Positions 41,737-50,972 of a stretch of DNA of 64,000 bases are shown here, one piece after another (within the stretch, counting starts at the first letter, position 1; each line of letters opens with the position of its first letter). The stretch lies in assembly GCF_000372725.1 (NCBI RefSeq), contig NW_005194878.1, positions 305,691-369,690 on the forward strand, in the 5' to 3' direction. Source of the DNA: Emiliania huxleyi CCMP1516. Lineage: Eukaryota; Haptophyta; Isochrysidales; Noelaerhabdaceae. The notes beneath the pieces were generated by a model. It searched no databases and was not told the origin of the DNA. It saw nothing but the letters and a program-made list of their open reading frames with translations. The position numbers were made by a program, and so were the translations under genes.

Positions 41737-42235
41737 CAGAAGAGATCCAGCGCGGTGCTGACCGCGTCCTCGCAGCGGACCACCGAGTTCACGATGATGT
41801 CCGAGGAGAAGCGGTGCAGCTGCGGCACGATGCGGTAGTCGCACAATGCCGCATTGCGGTTTGCGGCACTCCTGCTGCAACGCGCGCGCGGCGGTGAGGA
41901 GAGCGCGAGCCCTTGAGCTGCTGGAGTCAGTCCATCGCCCGCGCATGCGCGCTGGCCTTGAGGTGGTTCCACCAACAACTGGCCCAGGGGTTGTGACCCT
42001 GCGCAAAGCGCAGGAATTTGCCGAGCGCGCCCTTGGTCCTAGGGCCCCGCTCGGGGAGTTGAAGGCGGCCGCCGTGGTGCGCGTAAGGGTTCCGGAGAAC
42101 CTCTTGGCACCACGCGAGTGGCGGCCGCCACTCCGACGCGCCGCCGGTGGCGCCGCGCAGAGCGCGCAACACCACCAGAGGTGCGCCCAAAAGCCGATTT
42201 TTAACGAATTATTGTATACAAATATTACAAACAGG
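41737..42235 (-). CDS. hypothetical gene, two candidate exons
   Basis: A minus-strand frame reads PLAWCQEVLRNPYAHHGGRL, QLPERGPRTKGALGKFLRFA, QGHNPWASCWWNHLKASAHA, and after a probable intron ending GTTGCAGCAG (about 41874) another frame reads NAALCDYRIVPQLHRFSSDI, IVNSVVRCEDAVSTALDLF then stop at 41737. The second piece faintly recalls a glutathione S-transferase C-terminal helix (DYRIVPQLHRF), not enough to name it. Confidence 0.35.
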
Positions 42236-42554
42236 ATGTGGACTGCTACACTCGGCTCTCGACTTGTACGCTCCCTAGTGGTTCTACTAGTGTGTGCCTT
42301 AGACGCTAGAGCCGACGCCAAATTGTGGTGAGCACGTCAGTGCACAGACGACGCGGCTCGCATCCCTTCTCGCGCACCCTCAATCTAATCCAGGCGATTG
42401 CATTGCACCGTACGAGCCTCCAATTGAGAGAAACGGCGCCGTTCAAGGCCTTCGATGCATCAGACAAGCAAGTCGCGCAGCCGCTGTCCTTGCCCCTGGA
42501 CAGCTGCGTCATCTGGGTGCGCCTGCAGCGCCGCTGTCGCCGCCTCGGGCACGC

Positions 42555-43205
42555 GTGCAGTCAGAGCCCGGCGGGTGGGAGAATCTGTGTCGTCTGATGT
42601 GTCACTGTGTACGTCACATCGGTCTTGATAACAAGCACGGTCGATCCGTCGAAGCGATACACTCGTTCCTATCTCGCTGGAGGGCTGGCACGGAGGCAGC
42701 TCTGTGCCGACAAACAGGAAGAGCCGAGCGGCAAGAAGGGCTCGATGGGGAGTTAGAACCGACAAAGGTGCTCACGGAGGTTTCGGAAATCCACCCTGAT
42801 GCGGTCGGTTCCCCCCAGGTTTGACCGCGCAGCTCGCAAGACTCGTCGAGCACTCGCAGCCTCTCTGCGCCTCTCATGCTGCCGAGCTGCGGGAAGTTCA
42901 GTCTTTCCGGAAGATATCGTCGAATTTTGAAAGCTGGCGGTCAACCTGGGGGGAAATAAGAGCGTCACGACGGACTTCAGGTCACACCTGAAGCTCTTCT
43001 GACGCTTCTCGCTCCCCATCGAGCCCTTCTTGCCGCTCGGCTCTTCCTGTTTGTCGGCACAGAGCTCCGTGCCAGCCCTCCAGCGAGATAGGAACGAGTG
43101 TATCGCTTTGACGGATTGACCGTGCTTGTTATCAAGACCGATGTGACGTACACAGTGACACATCAGACGACACAGATTCTCCCACCCGCCGGGCCGCCAA
43201 AACGC
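42555..43205. repeat. foldback-type inverted repeat
   Basis: The arm 42555-42760 (ACTGTGTACGTCACATCGGT, TTGATAACAAGCACGGTC) is repeated inverted at about 43005-43200 (GACCGTGCTTGTTATCAAG, ACCGATGTGACGTACACAG). The central 240 bp includes a second, inner inverted match (CGGTCAACCTGGGG against CCCCCCAGGTTTGACCG). No coding sequence. Confidence 0.8.
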
Positions 43206-43556
43206 TCTCGACGAGAGCGACAAGAAGCCGTCCGCACAGCTGCTCGGACATTACCGATCATGATGAGCGGCGAAGGAGTGCTCCGCTGGGTCACGCCACG
43301 GGGGCCCCCCGCCGCCTCAGTCAGTTGCGACTTTCGGATGCGGTAGGGCTCGCACGAGCGCCTGTTCAGTCTGCGCTAGACCGAACTGGGGGCGGGCCCT
43401 GCTATATAAAATTGAGGTTGGGTAGAGAACGGGGCCCGGCGCCCATGGGGCGCCGCATATGCTGCGGGACCTCTACGGCTGGACGCGTACAGGTACTCCC
43501 TGGAGTACCCTTTAGTTTGCCCGAAGATTACCGACCAAAACTCAAGAGCGGCTGCA

Positions 43557-46500
43557 ATGACTTCATCTGTGTTCTTGCCCCTGCTCGCCGCGGGCCGAAC
43601 CGCTCAAAACACGCCGGTCGCACGGATGATCACCGCCGAGTCGGAGACCTGGTCGCCCGCAAAATGGCGGGAGATTGACCGCGCCACGAGGGCTGAAGAG
43701 GAAGCGCGGCAGGCGCGGGCGCGGCGCGGCCTCCCTCCGCTGCCGGTGACGCCGACGCACACCGTGCGGTGCGGCTCGCGCGACTGCCGCCCGGGCGAGG
43801 GCAACCTGAAGCACGCAATGGACAAGCACGGCAAGTTCAAGCAGTGGGAGCAGCCGTACGAGCACCGCGAGGGCTTTGTGCAGTCTCGGCTCCGCTCACC
43901 GCCGCACCGGCCCCGCCCGAACGTCGAGTACGCCGGCCTGGTCGCGCTGGCGGCGCGCCTCGCGCCTCGCGGCGGGCCGGTACCACTGGCGGCCGGTGCC
44001 ACACGACTCCACACAGCCTGTGCAGAACCGCCCGCCGGGACTCCCGCCCGCGATAGGTGCTGTTCGCCGCGGCTGGCTGGGACTGTGAACAGCGTCGCTT
44101 CACACCCCAAGCTGTGAACAGGTGCTTCTCGCCGCGGCTGACTGGGACTACCGCGAGCTCGCCCTCAACTGGTACCTGCACGCACGGAGGCGCCGTACCT
44201 CCCCATCTCCCCATATCTCCCCACATCTCCCCACATCTCCCCACATCTCCCCACATCTCCCCACATCTCCCCACATCTCCCCACATCTCCCCACATCTCC
44301 CCACATCTCCCCACACCTCCCCACACCTCCCCATATCTCCCCACATCTCCCCACATCTCCCCACATCTCCCCACATCAACTGGTCCCTGCACACACGCAG
44401 ACTGGGCTACCGCGGCGCGCTCGTCCTCTCGATGGAGCGAGCGCTGCACGAGCTGCTGCTGCGGCGGGGCGTGCCCTCCTTTGACGGCGGCGCGCTGCTG
44501 GCGGCGTGGAACCGCACCTGCCTGCAGCGCCACATCCAGGCTAATCTCGGGTAATCTCGGGTAATCTCGGGTAATCTCGCCGGAACCGCACCCGCCTGCA
44601 GCGCCACATCCAGGCGGTCCGGATGGAGAGGTGCACCTCGCCGCGGCGAGATTACCCGAGATTACCCGAGATTGCCCGAGCCAGGCGGTGCGGATGGAGA
44701 GGCACCTCGCCGCGGCGGCGCTGGTCGAGGCGCACAAGATTAGTAGTCTCGGGTAGTCTCGGGTAATCTCGGGTAATCTCGCCGCGGCGGCGCGGGTCGT
44801 GGAGGGACACGACGTGCTATTAATTAACATTATGCTGTGTCATATCATGTTTTACTCTTCCCTGGTCGAGGCGGGACACGACGTGCTTTTAATTAATATT
44901 ATATATTATGCTGTGTCAGATCATGTTTACTCTTCGCTGGTCGCGAGGCGGGACACGACGTGCTGCTGACGGACGCGACGGCGGTGTTCCTCAAAGACTT
45001 TCTGCCGCGGCTGGTCGGCGCGCCCGCGGCATCTCGACCCTAGATCTCCCCACATCTCCTCATATCTCCCATATCTCCGCGAATCTCGACCCTGGAAGCG
45101 GACGCTCTCCCCATATCTCCCCTGATCTCCCCGGATCTCGACCCTAGAAGCGGACTACGGAGCATCTCTCCCTCCTGGCGCTCGAGAGAGGCACGTACTC
45201 TGCTGTACTCGTCGGTGTTCCGCGAGCACTCCCCGCCCCGACCTCGGCCGTCTTGATGACTTAGGCTACCCATATCCCCCCATATCTCCCCATATCTCCC
45301 CATATCTCCCCATATCTCCCCATATCTCCCGCCCTGAGCTCGGCCGCCTTGATGACTTAGGCTACCCATATCCCCCCATATCTCCCCATATCTCCCCATA
45401 TCTCCCGCCCCGACCTCGGCCGTCTTGATGACTTAGGCTGCCCATATCTCCCCACATCTCCCCATATCTCCCCATATCTCCCGCCCCGAGCTCGGCCGCC
45501 TTGATGACGTCTCGCCTCCCTCGCCTCGGCGCACTCCCGCCGCAGGAGCTCGACGTGATCCTCCCATATCTCCCCATATCTCCCCATATCTCCCCCATAT
45601 CTCCCCCATATCTCCCCATATCTCCCCATATCTCCCCATATCTCCCCATATCTCCCCCATATCTCCCCCATATCTCCCCATATCTCCCCATATCTCCCCA
45701 TATCTCCCGACGCAGGAGCTCGACGTGCTCCTCCAGCGAGACGACTGGCCGCGCACAGGCGTCGGAAAAAAGAAAGAAAGAAGACACGCAGCCCAAGGGG
45801 GGGGGTGGGAGGACGGCGCACGCCGCCACCACACAGGGATGTTAAGGAGAGGAGTGTGGTGCTAGCCGCCGCCCAGCCTTGGAGGGGTGCCTGCCTCTTC
45901 CTGTCTCTCTTCGCACAGGCCTCGGCACGGCCGTCAACGCCGGCTTCGTCTTCTTGCGCGGCTCGGCCGGTGCGGGTCGGTCGCAGCTGGTGCTTCGGCT
46001 GGTCGACGATGCGGTGAGATTGCCGGAGATGACCAGAGATGACCAGAGATTAGCGGAGATGACCAGAGATTACCAGAGATTAGCGGAGATTACCAGAGAT
46101 TGCCAAAGATTACCAGAGATTACCAGATATTACCCGAGATTACCCGAGATTACCCGAGATGCGGCTGGTCGACGACGTGGTGCGGCGAGGGCCCACCGAG
46201 GCCCTCCCTGTGGACAGCGCCTCTTCACACCCCGAGGTGTGGATAGCCTACCTGTGGACAGCGCCTCTTCACACCCCGAGGTGTGGATAGCCTACCTGTG
46301 GACAGCGCCTCTTCACACCCCGAGGCGTGGATAGGTGCGGCGCGGGCTCATCGAGTTCTACCTGCGGTGGAACAACATCCCCGATCAGTACGGCTACAGC
46401 CACGAGATCGCCCACACGGCGCTCGACGTCGGAGGCGGGACATCTCCCCATATCTCCCCACACCCCCACACATCTCCCCATATCTCCCCACACCTCCCCA

Positions 46501-47562
46501 CGCCTCCCCACATCTCCCCACATCTCCCCATATCTCCCCACACCCCCACACATCTCCCCATATCTCCCCACACCTCCCCAACACTCCCCACATCTCCCCA
46601 TATCTCCCCAAACCTCCCCACATCTCCCCCATATCCCCCAAAACCTTCCCACATCTTCCCCAATTTTCCCCCATACTTCCCCACACCCTCCCCANNNNNN
46701 NNNNNNNNNNNNNNNNNNNNNNNNNNNNNNNNNNNNNNNNNNNNNNNNNNNNNNNNNNNNNNNNNNNNNNNNNNNNNNNNNNNNNNNNNNNNNNNNNNNN
46801 NNNNNNNNNNNNNNNNNNNNNNNNNNNNNNNNNNNNNNNNNNNNNNNNNNNNNNNNNNNNNNNNNNNNNNNNNNNNNNNNNNNNNNNNNNNNNNNNNNNN
46901 NNNNNNNNNNNNNNNNNNNNNNNNNNNNNNNNNNNNNNNNNNNNNNNNNNNNNNNNNNNNNATCTCCCCCCATCTCCCCCAGTATCTCCCCATCTCCCCA
47001 CAGGCGGGGCGTCCGAGCTCGCCAACGAGACCAGCGTGGGCAGCCTGCGGCCAAAGCGGTGTGCCGAGGGCCGCGGCCGCTGCCTGCGAGTCGGCCTGCT
47101 GCCGCACGCCGAGTTCCCTCGCCACGGCGACTGGCGCGCCCTCGCGCCGACGGCGCTGGTCTACCACCTCACCAACAACAACGCGGACGGATGCCCGCTC
47201 GCCCGCCGCCGCGCGGCCGCGCCGGAGCCGGCGCCGCAGCCGCCGGCGCCGCAGCCGTGCGTGTACGGGGCGCGGCCCTTCCGAGGGTACCGGCAGCGGC
47301 TCGATCGGTACGACGAGGCTCGGCGGACTTTCAGAGGTTGGGACGAGGGCGCGCGCCGCAGACCCGCAGCCGCCCTCTCCGGTGTGAGTAGGTGGACTTT
47401 GAGGAGATGCGTGAGACGCTGCGCTCGGTCGGCGCTTGGATCGCGGAGGCGGAGGACGGCGGCGGCGGCGCGTCGGCCGTCGGCGGGGCGGAGGAGCAGC
47501 CCAACAGCTTGCGCTGCAGCGGGAGGAGTTGCCGCGGTCCGGACGGCGTCGATCTGCCATGA
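43557..47562 (+). CDS. nucleotide-diphospho-sugar transferase family glycosyltransferase, multi-exon
   Basis: The pattern fits the nucleotide-diphospho-sugar transferase family, secretory-pathway GT-A enzymes. Exon 1 (43557-43979) gives ETWSPAKWREIDRATRAEEE and NVEYAGLVALAARLA. After intron 43980-44121 (GT-AG) comes VLLAAADWDYRELALNWYLH; after 44190-44400 LGYRGALVLSMERALHELLL and WNRTCLQRHIQ; after 44540-44684 and 44730-44947 AGHDVLLTDATAVFLKDFLP, where DATAVF stands for the DxD metal-binding motif. Later pieces read LLYSSVFREHS, ELDVLLQRDDWPRTG, TAVNAGFVFLRG (the family's NTG block), RRGLIEFYLRWNNIPDQYGY (46335 on), then across the gap SELANETSVGSLRPKRCAEG, LVYHLTNNNADGCPLA and a final exon 47392-47562 ending TGA. 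Introns are X-insert-X with decamers or introners. Exon ends at 45030-45840 are not resolved, and part of one intron is N. Confidence 0.8.
43980..44121 (+). mobile_element. two-unit introner intron
   Basis: GTACCACTGGCGGCCGGTG (43980) and GTGCTGTTCGCCGCGGCTGG (44057) are successively better copies of the exon start GTGCTTCTCGCCGCGGCTGA (44122). The second is followed by the introner GTGAACAGCGTCGCTTCACA ... CTGTGAACAG. Splicing 43979 to 44122 gives RGGPVLLAAADWDY in frame; splicing from 44057 alone would leave a stop, so the older donor at 43980 is likely used. Confidence 0.8.
44190..44400 (+). repeat. CCCCACATCT decamer intron
   Basis: About 16 decamers. Exon end TCAACTGGTACCTGCACGCA + CGGAG is copied at the intron end as TCAACTGGTCCCTGCACACA + CGCAG, which supplies the acceptor. 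Donor GC at 44190. Joins YLHAR to RLGYRG in frame. Confidence 0.85.
44540..44947 (+). repeat. TAATCTCGGG / ATTACCCGAG and TTAATTAA-type introns
   Basis: 44540-44613 is GCTAATCTCGGG plus three more decamers and then a copy of the upstream exon ending CGCCACATCCAG. 44614-44684 is a copy of the next exon start GCGGTCCGGATGGAGAGG plus ATTACCCGAG decamers in the opposite orientation. 44730-44947 holds two AT-rich units (ATTAATTAACATTATGCTGT and TTAATTAATATTATATATTA), each after a copy of GGACACGACGTGCT. The exon between the two introns (44685-44729) is 45 bp. Confidence 0.8.
45030..45840 (+). repeat. CCCATATCTCC decamer introns with repeated exon ends
   Basis: Three direct copies of CGGCCGYCTTGATGACTTAGGC followed by CATATCT arrays (45247, 45343, 45418) precede a final CGGCCGCCTTGATGACGTCT (45495). 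Another pair, CGCAGGAGCTCGACGTG, brackets the array 45560-45705. Each array starts right after an exon copy. Confidence 0.75.
46014..46334 (+). mobile_element. compound intron: GAGATTACCA decamers plus three tandem introners
   Basis: It begins GTGAGATTGCCGGAGATGAC and runs in decamers to 46160. Then CGGCTGGTCGACGACGTG, a copy of the upstream exon end, and GTGCGGCGAGGGCCCACCGA, a copy of the downstream exon start. Finally three tandem introner copies GTGGACAGCGCCTCTTCACA ... GTGGATAG (46210, 46252, 46299), each after CTACCT. Splicing 46013 to 46335 gives LVDDAVRRGLIEFY in frame. Confidence 0.82.
46439..47002 (+). repeat. decamer intron containing the assembly gap
   Basis: CCCCATATCT/CCCCACACCT units lead into 267 N (46695-46961) and resume to CCCCACAG at about 47002. 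The flanking exon pieces DVGG and GASELANETS would join in frame. The gap is probably more of the same repeat. Confidence 0.75.
46695..46961. other. assembly gap (N)
   Basis: Run of 267 N inside a repeat-filled intron. Confidence 0.99.
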
Positions 47563-48336
47563 GAGTTGTGTGCTGTGAGTCTGTGCGCGTGTCCCCCGAT
47601 TTCGGTACGATGCTTTCTTTTTTCCGAACGAGAATTCTTTTGGCGCGGTGGGGCCTACCCCTAAAAGAGCTAAGTTCTTTTTGTAATCTCTCCCCCCCCC
47701 CCCCCCGAAACTAGCCCCGAAAGCGACAAAAGCGCCCTAGCTTCCGACCGTGCTCCCCGCTGCTGCTCAGGGGACAAGAGACCTTTGGGGTTCGCCGGAA
47801 AAAACCCCCTCCCCCCCCCCCAAATTTTGGCCCCAGTTCAAAGGGGGGAAAAGGGGCGGCGTTGGCATTCGCCTTTTTTTGGGGGGACCAACCTTCAGCG
47901 AACCCCCGACCGTTGAACTTTTTCCTTGAGGTTCCCCCCCCCCACCCCCCCCGCCTTGCGCTGCCCTGCACAAACTTATTGACAAACACACACCCCACAC
48001 GCACTCGAACACCCGCACATACACGACCCCGCTGCCCTCAAAAGAAGCTATCAAATACAAAGAAGCTAACAAATACGTGTATGGGAGGTAAAGGTGGCGG
48101 CGTCACGCTGCCCGGCTTCACGGGGCAGCCCCGCCCTTGCGAGGCAGGCAAGTGAAAGACTGACCCCATACGCCGACTGCCCAATCCCCCCTTCCCCCTC
48201 TCCAAACTCGACGAGCCGACGCACGGCCGTTGAGCCTCTGCCCTGCGCCCCCCGTAGCTCGGCGACTTTCTTTCTAAGTGTCGTGAGAGATAGCGGGCTC
48301 TGTGGCCAGCACAACGCAAGCTGCTGCACACTGGAT
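47563..48336. other. intergenic, partly low-quality
   Basis: 47690-47960 shows swollen homopolymers (CCCCCCCCCC, TTTTTTTGGGGGG) like the window start. AAAAGAAGCTATCAAATAC and AAAGAAGCTAACAAATAC form a short tandem pair near 48040-48075. No gene seen. Confidence 0.4.
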
Positions 48337-48645
48337 TCACTCCCAGTAAGCCGTCGGGACAGCATAAGCCCGCGCACGCCGAAGCTGGCGCTTGCACACA
48401 GCACACGCCACGTCACACTCGGAGCACTCGGGACAGCCGGCACGGAACGCAAGCTCCTTCTCCTGGTCAGCCTTGAACCAGCCTGCTATGCGCGCCCCCG
48501 CCTTCTCCGCGGCGGGGATAGGATGCCCCACATCGGCCATCTCCTTCGTGAGCCGCGTGAGGCCCCGCGCAAACTTCTCCGGGTGTATGTTCGCTTCGAT
48601 TTTATTCGATGCGCAATTCGCGCCGGCTTTTCCACCGGTCGCCAT
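48337..48645 (-). CDS. small protein with a CxxC-type cysteine cluster
   Basis: A 102-residue frame from ATG 48645: MATGGKAGANCASNKIEAN, then FARGLTRLTKEMADVGH and IAGWFKADQEKELAF, then a cysteine cluster CPECSECDVACAVCKRQL, ending in TGA at 48337. The spacing CxxCxxC...CxxC suggests metal binding (zinc ribbon-like). The residue use is balanced, unlike overlapping frames, so I prefer it to the plus-strand frame across the same bases. Divergent from the gene at 48685, with only 39 bp between the two ATGs. Family not recognised. Confidence 0.55.
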   Translation of the reverse strand: MATGGKAGANCASNKIEANIHPEKFARGLTRLTKEMADVGHPIPAAEKAGARIAGWFKADQEKELAFRAGCPECSECDVACAVCKRQLRRARAYAVPTAYWE

Positions 48646-48684
48646 TGCCCATCTTTCGCCGATCTGCTGCCCCCGCGGGCGGCG

Positions 48685-49443
48685 ATGGCGGACAGCAGCG
48701 CGCCTGGCGCGCCGGCAGTGCCGTCGGATGGCACGGCTGGTCGGCTGCGTCCACCTGCAGCCGGGGTGCGCGCTCGCCCTGATGCCGCGTCGTCGTCGCT
48801 CACGAACGCCCTCCTGAAGCGCCCTGCCGACCGGCCAGCCGGCGAGCACGAGCGCGCAGCTTCTCGATCCCGCGGCGCAGCGCCGCGGATGGAGGCCCTT
48901 GGGTCGGTGGAGAAGGACCCGGGCGCGTCCGCCTCGAGAGTGGCGGTGCTCCTCAAATACCGCTCAAACGCCCACGATGTTGTGGAGGGGACATGTGCTG
49001 ATGATCCAGCTGCGCAGGCGCGCAGCCAGGCCGGGTCCAATATAGGGGTCGAATACTCGCTGCCCCCGGAGAGGGACGACGGGTATCGACGCGGCCCCAG
49101 CAAGGTGTACGCCACAGTTCCCAAGGGGACCGTGGCGACGACGGTCGCCCCGGACTGGCTCGCGAACGAGCTGGCCGGGCGCGGCAAGGTTGATGCGGCA
49201 TACCGCGACCGCATAGTCATGCACCTGATGACGGCCGCCGGCGCCTCGGCGCCGGCCGACGCTGTGTTCAGGTTCACGGCTGGCGAGGCGATGCAGACCG
49301 AGGACGACGACGAGGACGCCGACCCTCCGAGGAGTATTCCGACGACGGGAGGGTGTCCGACCTGTAGCTGGCCTCACCCATATCTTACCTTCTGCCCCCC
49401 CCTCCTGCGACCCCCCACACTGGTCAAACTATTAGCCTCATAA
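48685..49443 (+). CDS. hypothetical protein containing an element-derived segment
   Basis: The frame from ATG 48685 (MADSSAPGAPAVPSDG) stays open 252 codons. Residues about 90-110 read RVAVLLKYRSNAHDVVEGTC, nearly identical to a frame found in the MITE-family copies at 10.4, 28.4, 54.0 and 55.1 kb. What follows is not repeated elsewhere and looks like real protein: YSLPPERDDGYRRGPSKVYA, KGTVATTVAPDWLANELAGR, YRDRIVMHLMTAAGASAPAD, then an acidic stretch. The last residues (LVKLLAS) and the stop are inside the left end of the transposon at 49418, so the original C-terminus may have been replaced. Function unknown. Confidence 0.45.
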   Translation: MADSSAPGAPAVPSDGTAGRLRPPAAGVRARPDAASSSLTNALLKRPADRPAGEHERAASRSRGAAPRMEALGSVEKDPGASASRVAVLLKYRSNAHDVVEGTCADDPAAQARSQAGSNIGVEYSLPPERDDGYRRGPSKVYATVPKGTVATTVAPDWLANELAGRGKVDAAYRDRIVMHLMTAAGASAPADAVFRFTAGEAMQTEDDDEDADPPRSIPTTGGCPTCSWPHPYLTFCPPLLRPPTLVKLLAS

Positions 49444-50972
49444 TGAGGAAAAGGCTAATAGCGATTTCAAATAGTGCTACTATTAGCTCAGAGGGGCTAA
49501 TAGTGCAATTATTAGGTGTGCTAATAGCCGATGTCCTAATAATGGACCCTCATAATGCGCACTTAGCGATTTCGCGATTCATGCCGCATGCTTCACGGCG
49601 CGCCCCGGCCTAATAGCTGGGCCTCATAGCGACATGCCGGCCACGGAGCTCGTCGCGCCCATGCCGCCATCGGCGCCCGCTGACCATCTGGCGTGCAGCG
49701 AGAAACCCTCTGCGAGCTGGCGCCAGCGTGGTGGTTTGGCGGCGTGCGGCGCAGCGCTGGTCTTCTTGGCGTCCATCCACGCTGATCGCGGAGGATCCGG
49801 CGAGAAGCCTTGCGCTGCCATCGGTCAAGGCGCAGCTGGACGAGACGATGCGAGAGGAAGGCCGGCGGCTTTTCGAAGCGCAGCACGACCTGCCGCGCCC
49901 GGCGCGCTGATGCCGACCACTGCAGGGTTTGTTGTCGACACGAGCAGTGTTTTTCTTGTTTGACTTGGCGATTTGAGAGTCGCGCACAGCACACTGGCCA
50001 GTGTGCTCCTCGCTCGCTCCCCGCTCGCCTCGGTGACCTGTCGCCCACCAGCGCGCGGCGACCGCGCGCACACCACCAGCGCGCGGCGACCGCGCACACC
50101 GCGCCCGCCGGCTCTCCGCCCTCCTCACCACCCGTCGGCGCTGTCCGCAGGCATGTGAGGCGGAACGGCGACCGCACAGCGCGCGCGGGTGTGGAGAACG
50201 TGATCAACCGCCGGGCTTCGGCCCCTCGCCGGCGAGGTCCTGGGTCATCCCCGGGCGGCGGTCCGGGCGGCAGCAGATCTCTGCGCCGCCCGCATCCTGT
50301 TCGTGATCAGGGCGTGCGCAGTTTGAAATTGCAAGGTCCGAGCGCGCGCCCGCGCCCGCCGCGCCCCGCACGCAGCCACATCCTGCGTTCTGCGGCGGCA
50401 GCGGCCTTATCTCTCTCTCTCCCTGCTCTCCCAAGCCGTGCGCACCGTCGCCGCGCGCGCGCGCCGCCGCAAGCTGCCGGGCTGACGCTCGTCCCCGTGC
50501 CCCTGTTGCGCAGGCAACACCCGCGCTCGTGCGGACCGCACGACCAGCTTCCTGCTCGCGCCGCCCTCGCTGTGGCCCGGCGTCTCCGCCGGCGGCTGGT
50601 GCGTCAAGGTGATGAAGAGCACCACCAAGCCTGACGTCACCACGGTCAAGTTCAACGACTCCACGTTCTCGTTCGCCGTGGTTGCCTCATGGAAGCCCGT
50701 CTCCTAGAGAGTCGGCGCCATCGCTCTTGCCGCGCCGCGCGTAGTGCGCGTCGCGCGGGTACCGCACTATTAGGGCACTATTAGGGCCACTATTAGGCTC
50801 TCATAGTGCCCTAATAGCGCCCTAATAGTCGCTATTAGCCCATCTCATAGTGGTGTTCTAATAGCTCCAGACGTTATGAAGCTCAGCTATTAGCCCCTCT
50901 GAGCTAATAGTAGCACTATTTGAAATCGCTATTAGCCTTTTCCTCATTATGAGGCTAATAGTTTGACCAGTG
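49418..50972. mobile_element. 1.55-kb TIR DNA transposon (CACTG ends)
   Basis: Terminal inverted repeats of about 85 bp begin CACTGGTCAAACTATTAGCC (49418) and end with its complement at 50972. They contain AATAGTGCTACTATTAGC and CTATTAG. CA dinucleotides flank both ends (49416-49417 and 50973-50974), a possible 2-bp target duplication. Further subterminal CTATTAG/CTAATAG copies (over ten) lie at 49485-49560 and 50765-50900. The CACTG start resembles CACTA-class elements, but the family is inferred only from the ends. No transposase was recognised, so it is probably non-autonomous. Confidence 0.88.
49740..50707 (+). CDS. possible captured gene exons inside the transposon
   Basis: Two protein-like stretches lie between the inverted repeats. 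The first (49766-49912) reads SLALPSVKAQLDETMREEGR, RLFEAQHDLPRPAR then stop. The second, after a GTTGCGCAG acceptor-like site, reads NTRARADRTTSFLLAPPSLW, VSAGGWCVKVMKSTTKPDV and FNDSTFSFAVVASWKPVS then TAG at 50705-50707. Neither is recognised. They are in different frames, and GCAGGCATGTGAGG and other possible splice sites lie between. Either gene fragments have been captured or this is a degraded element protein. Confidence 0.35.

Noticed and set aside
41737..41874. Glutathione S-transferase assignment for DYRIVPQLHRF
   Set aside because: Only a ten-residue resemblance without the thioredoxin-fold N-terminal domain; left as hypothetical.
44148..44366. Minus-strand frames made of MWGDVGRCGE repeats (also at 30.1, 30.9, 45.4, 46.4 kb)
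   Set aside because: These are translations of intronic GGGGAGATRT decamers, not proteins.
48094..48684. Plus-strand extension upstream of the ATG at 48685
   Set aside because: It overlaps the better-supported minus-strand cysteine-cluster protein at 48337-48645 and has low-complexity composition.
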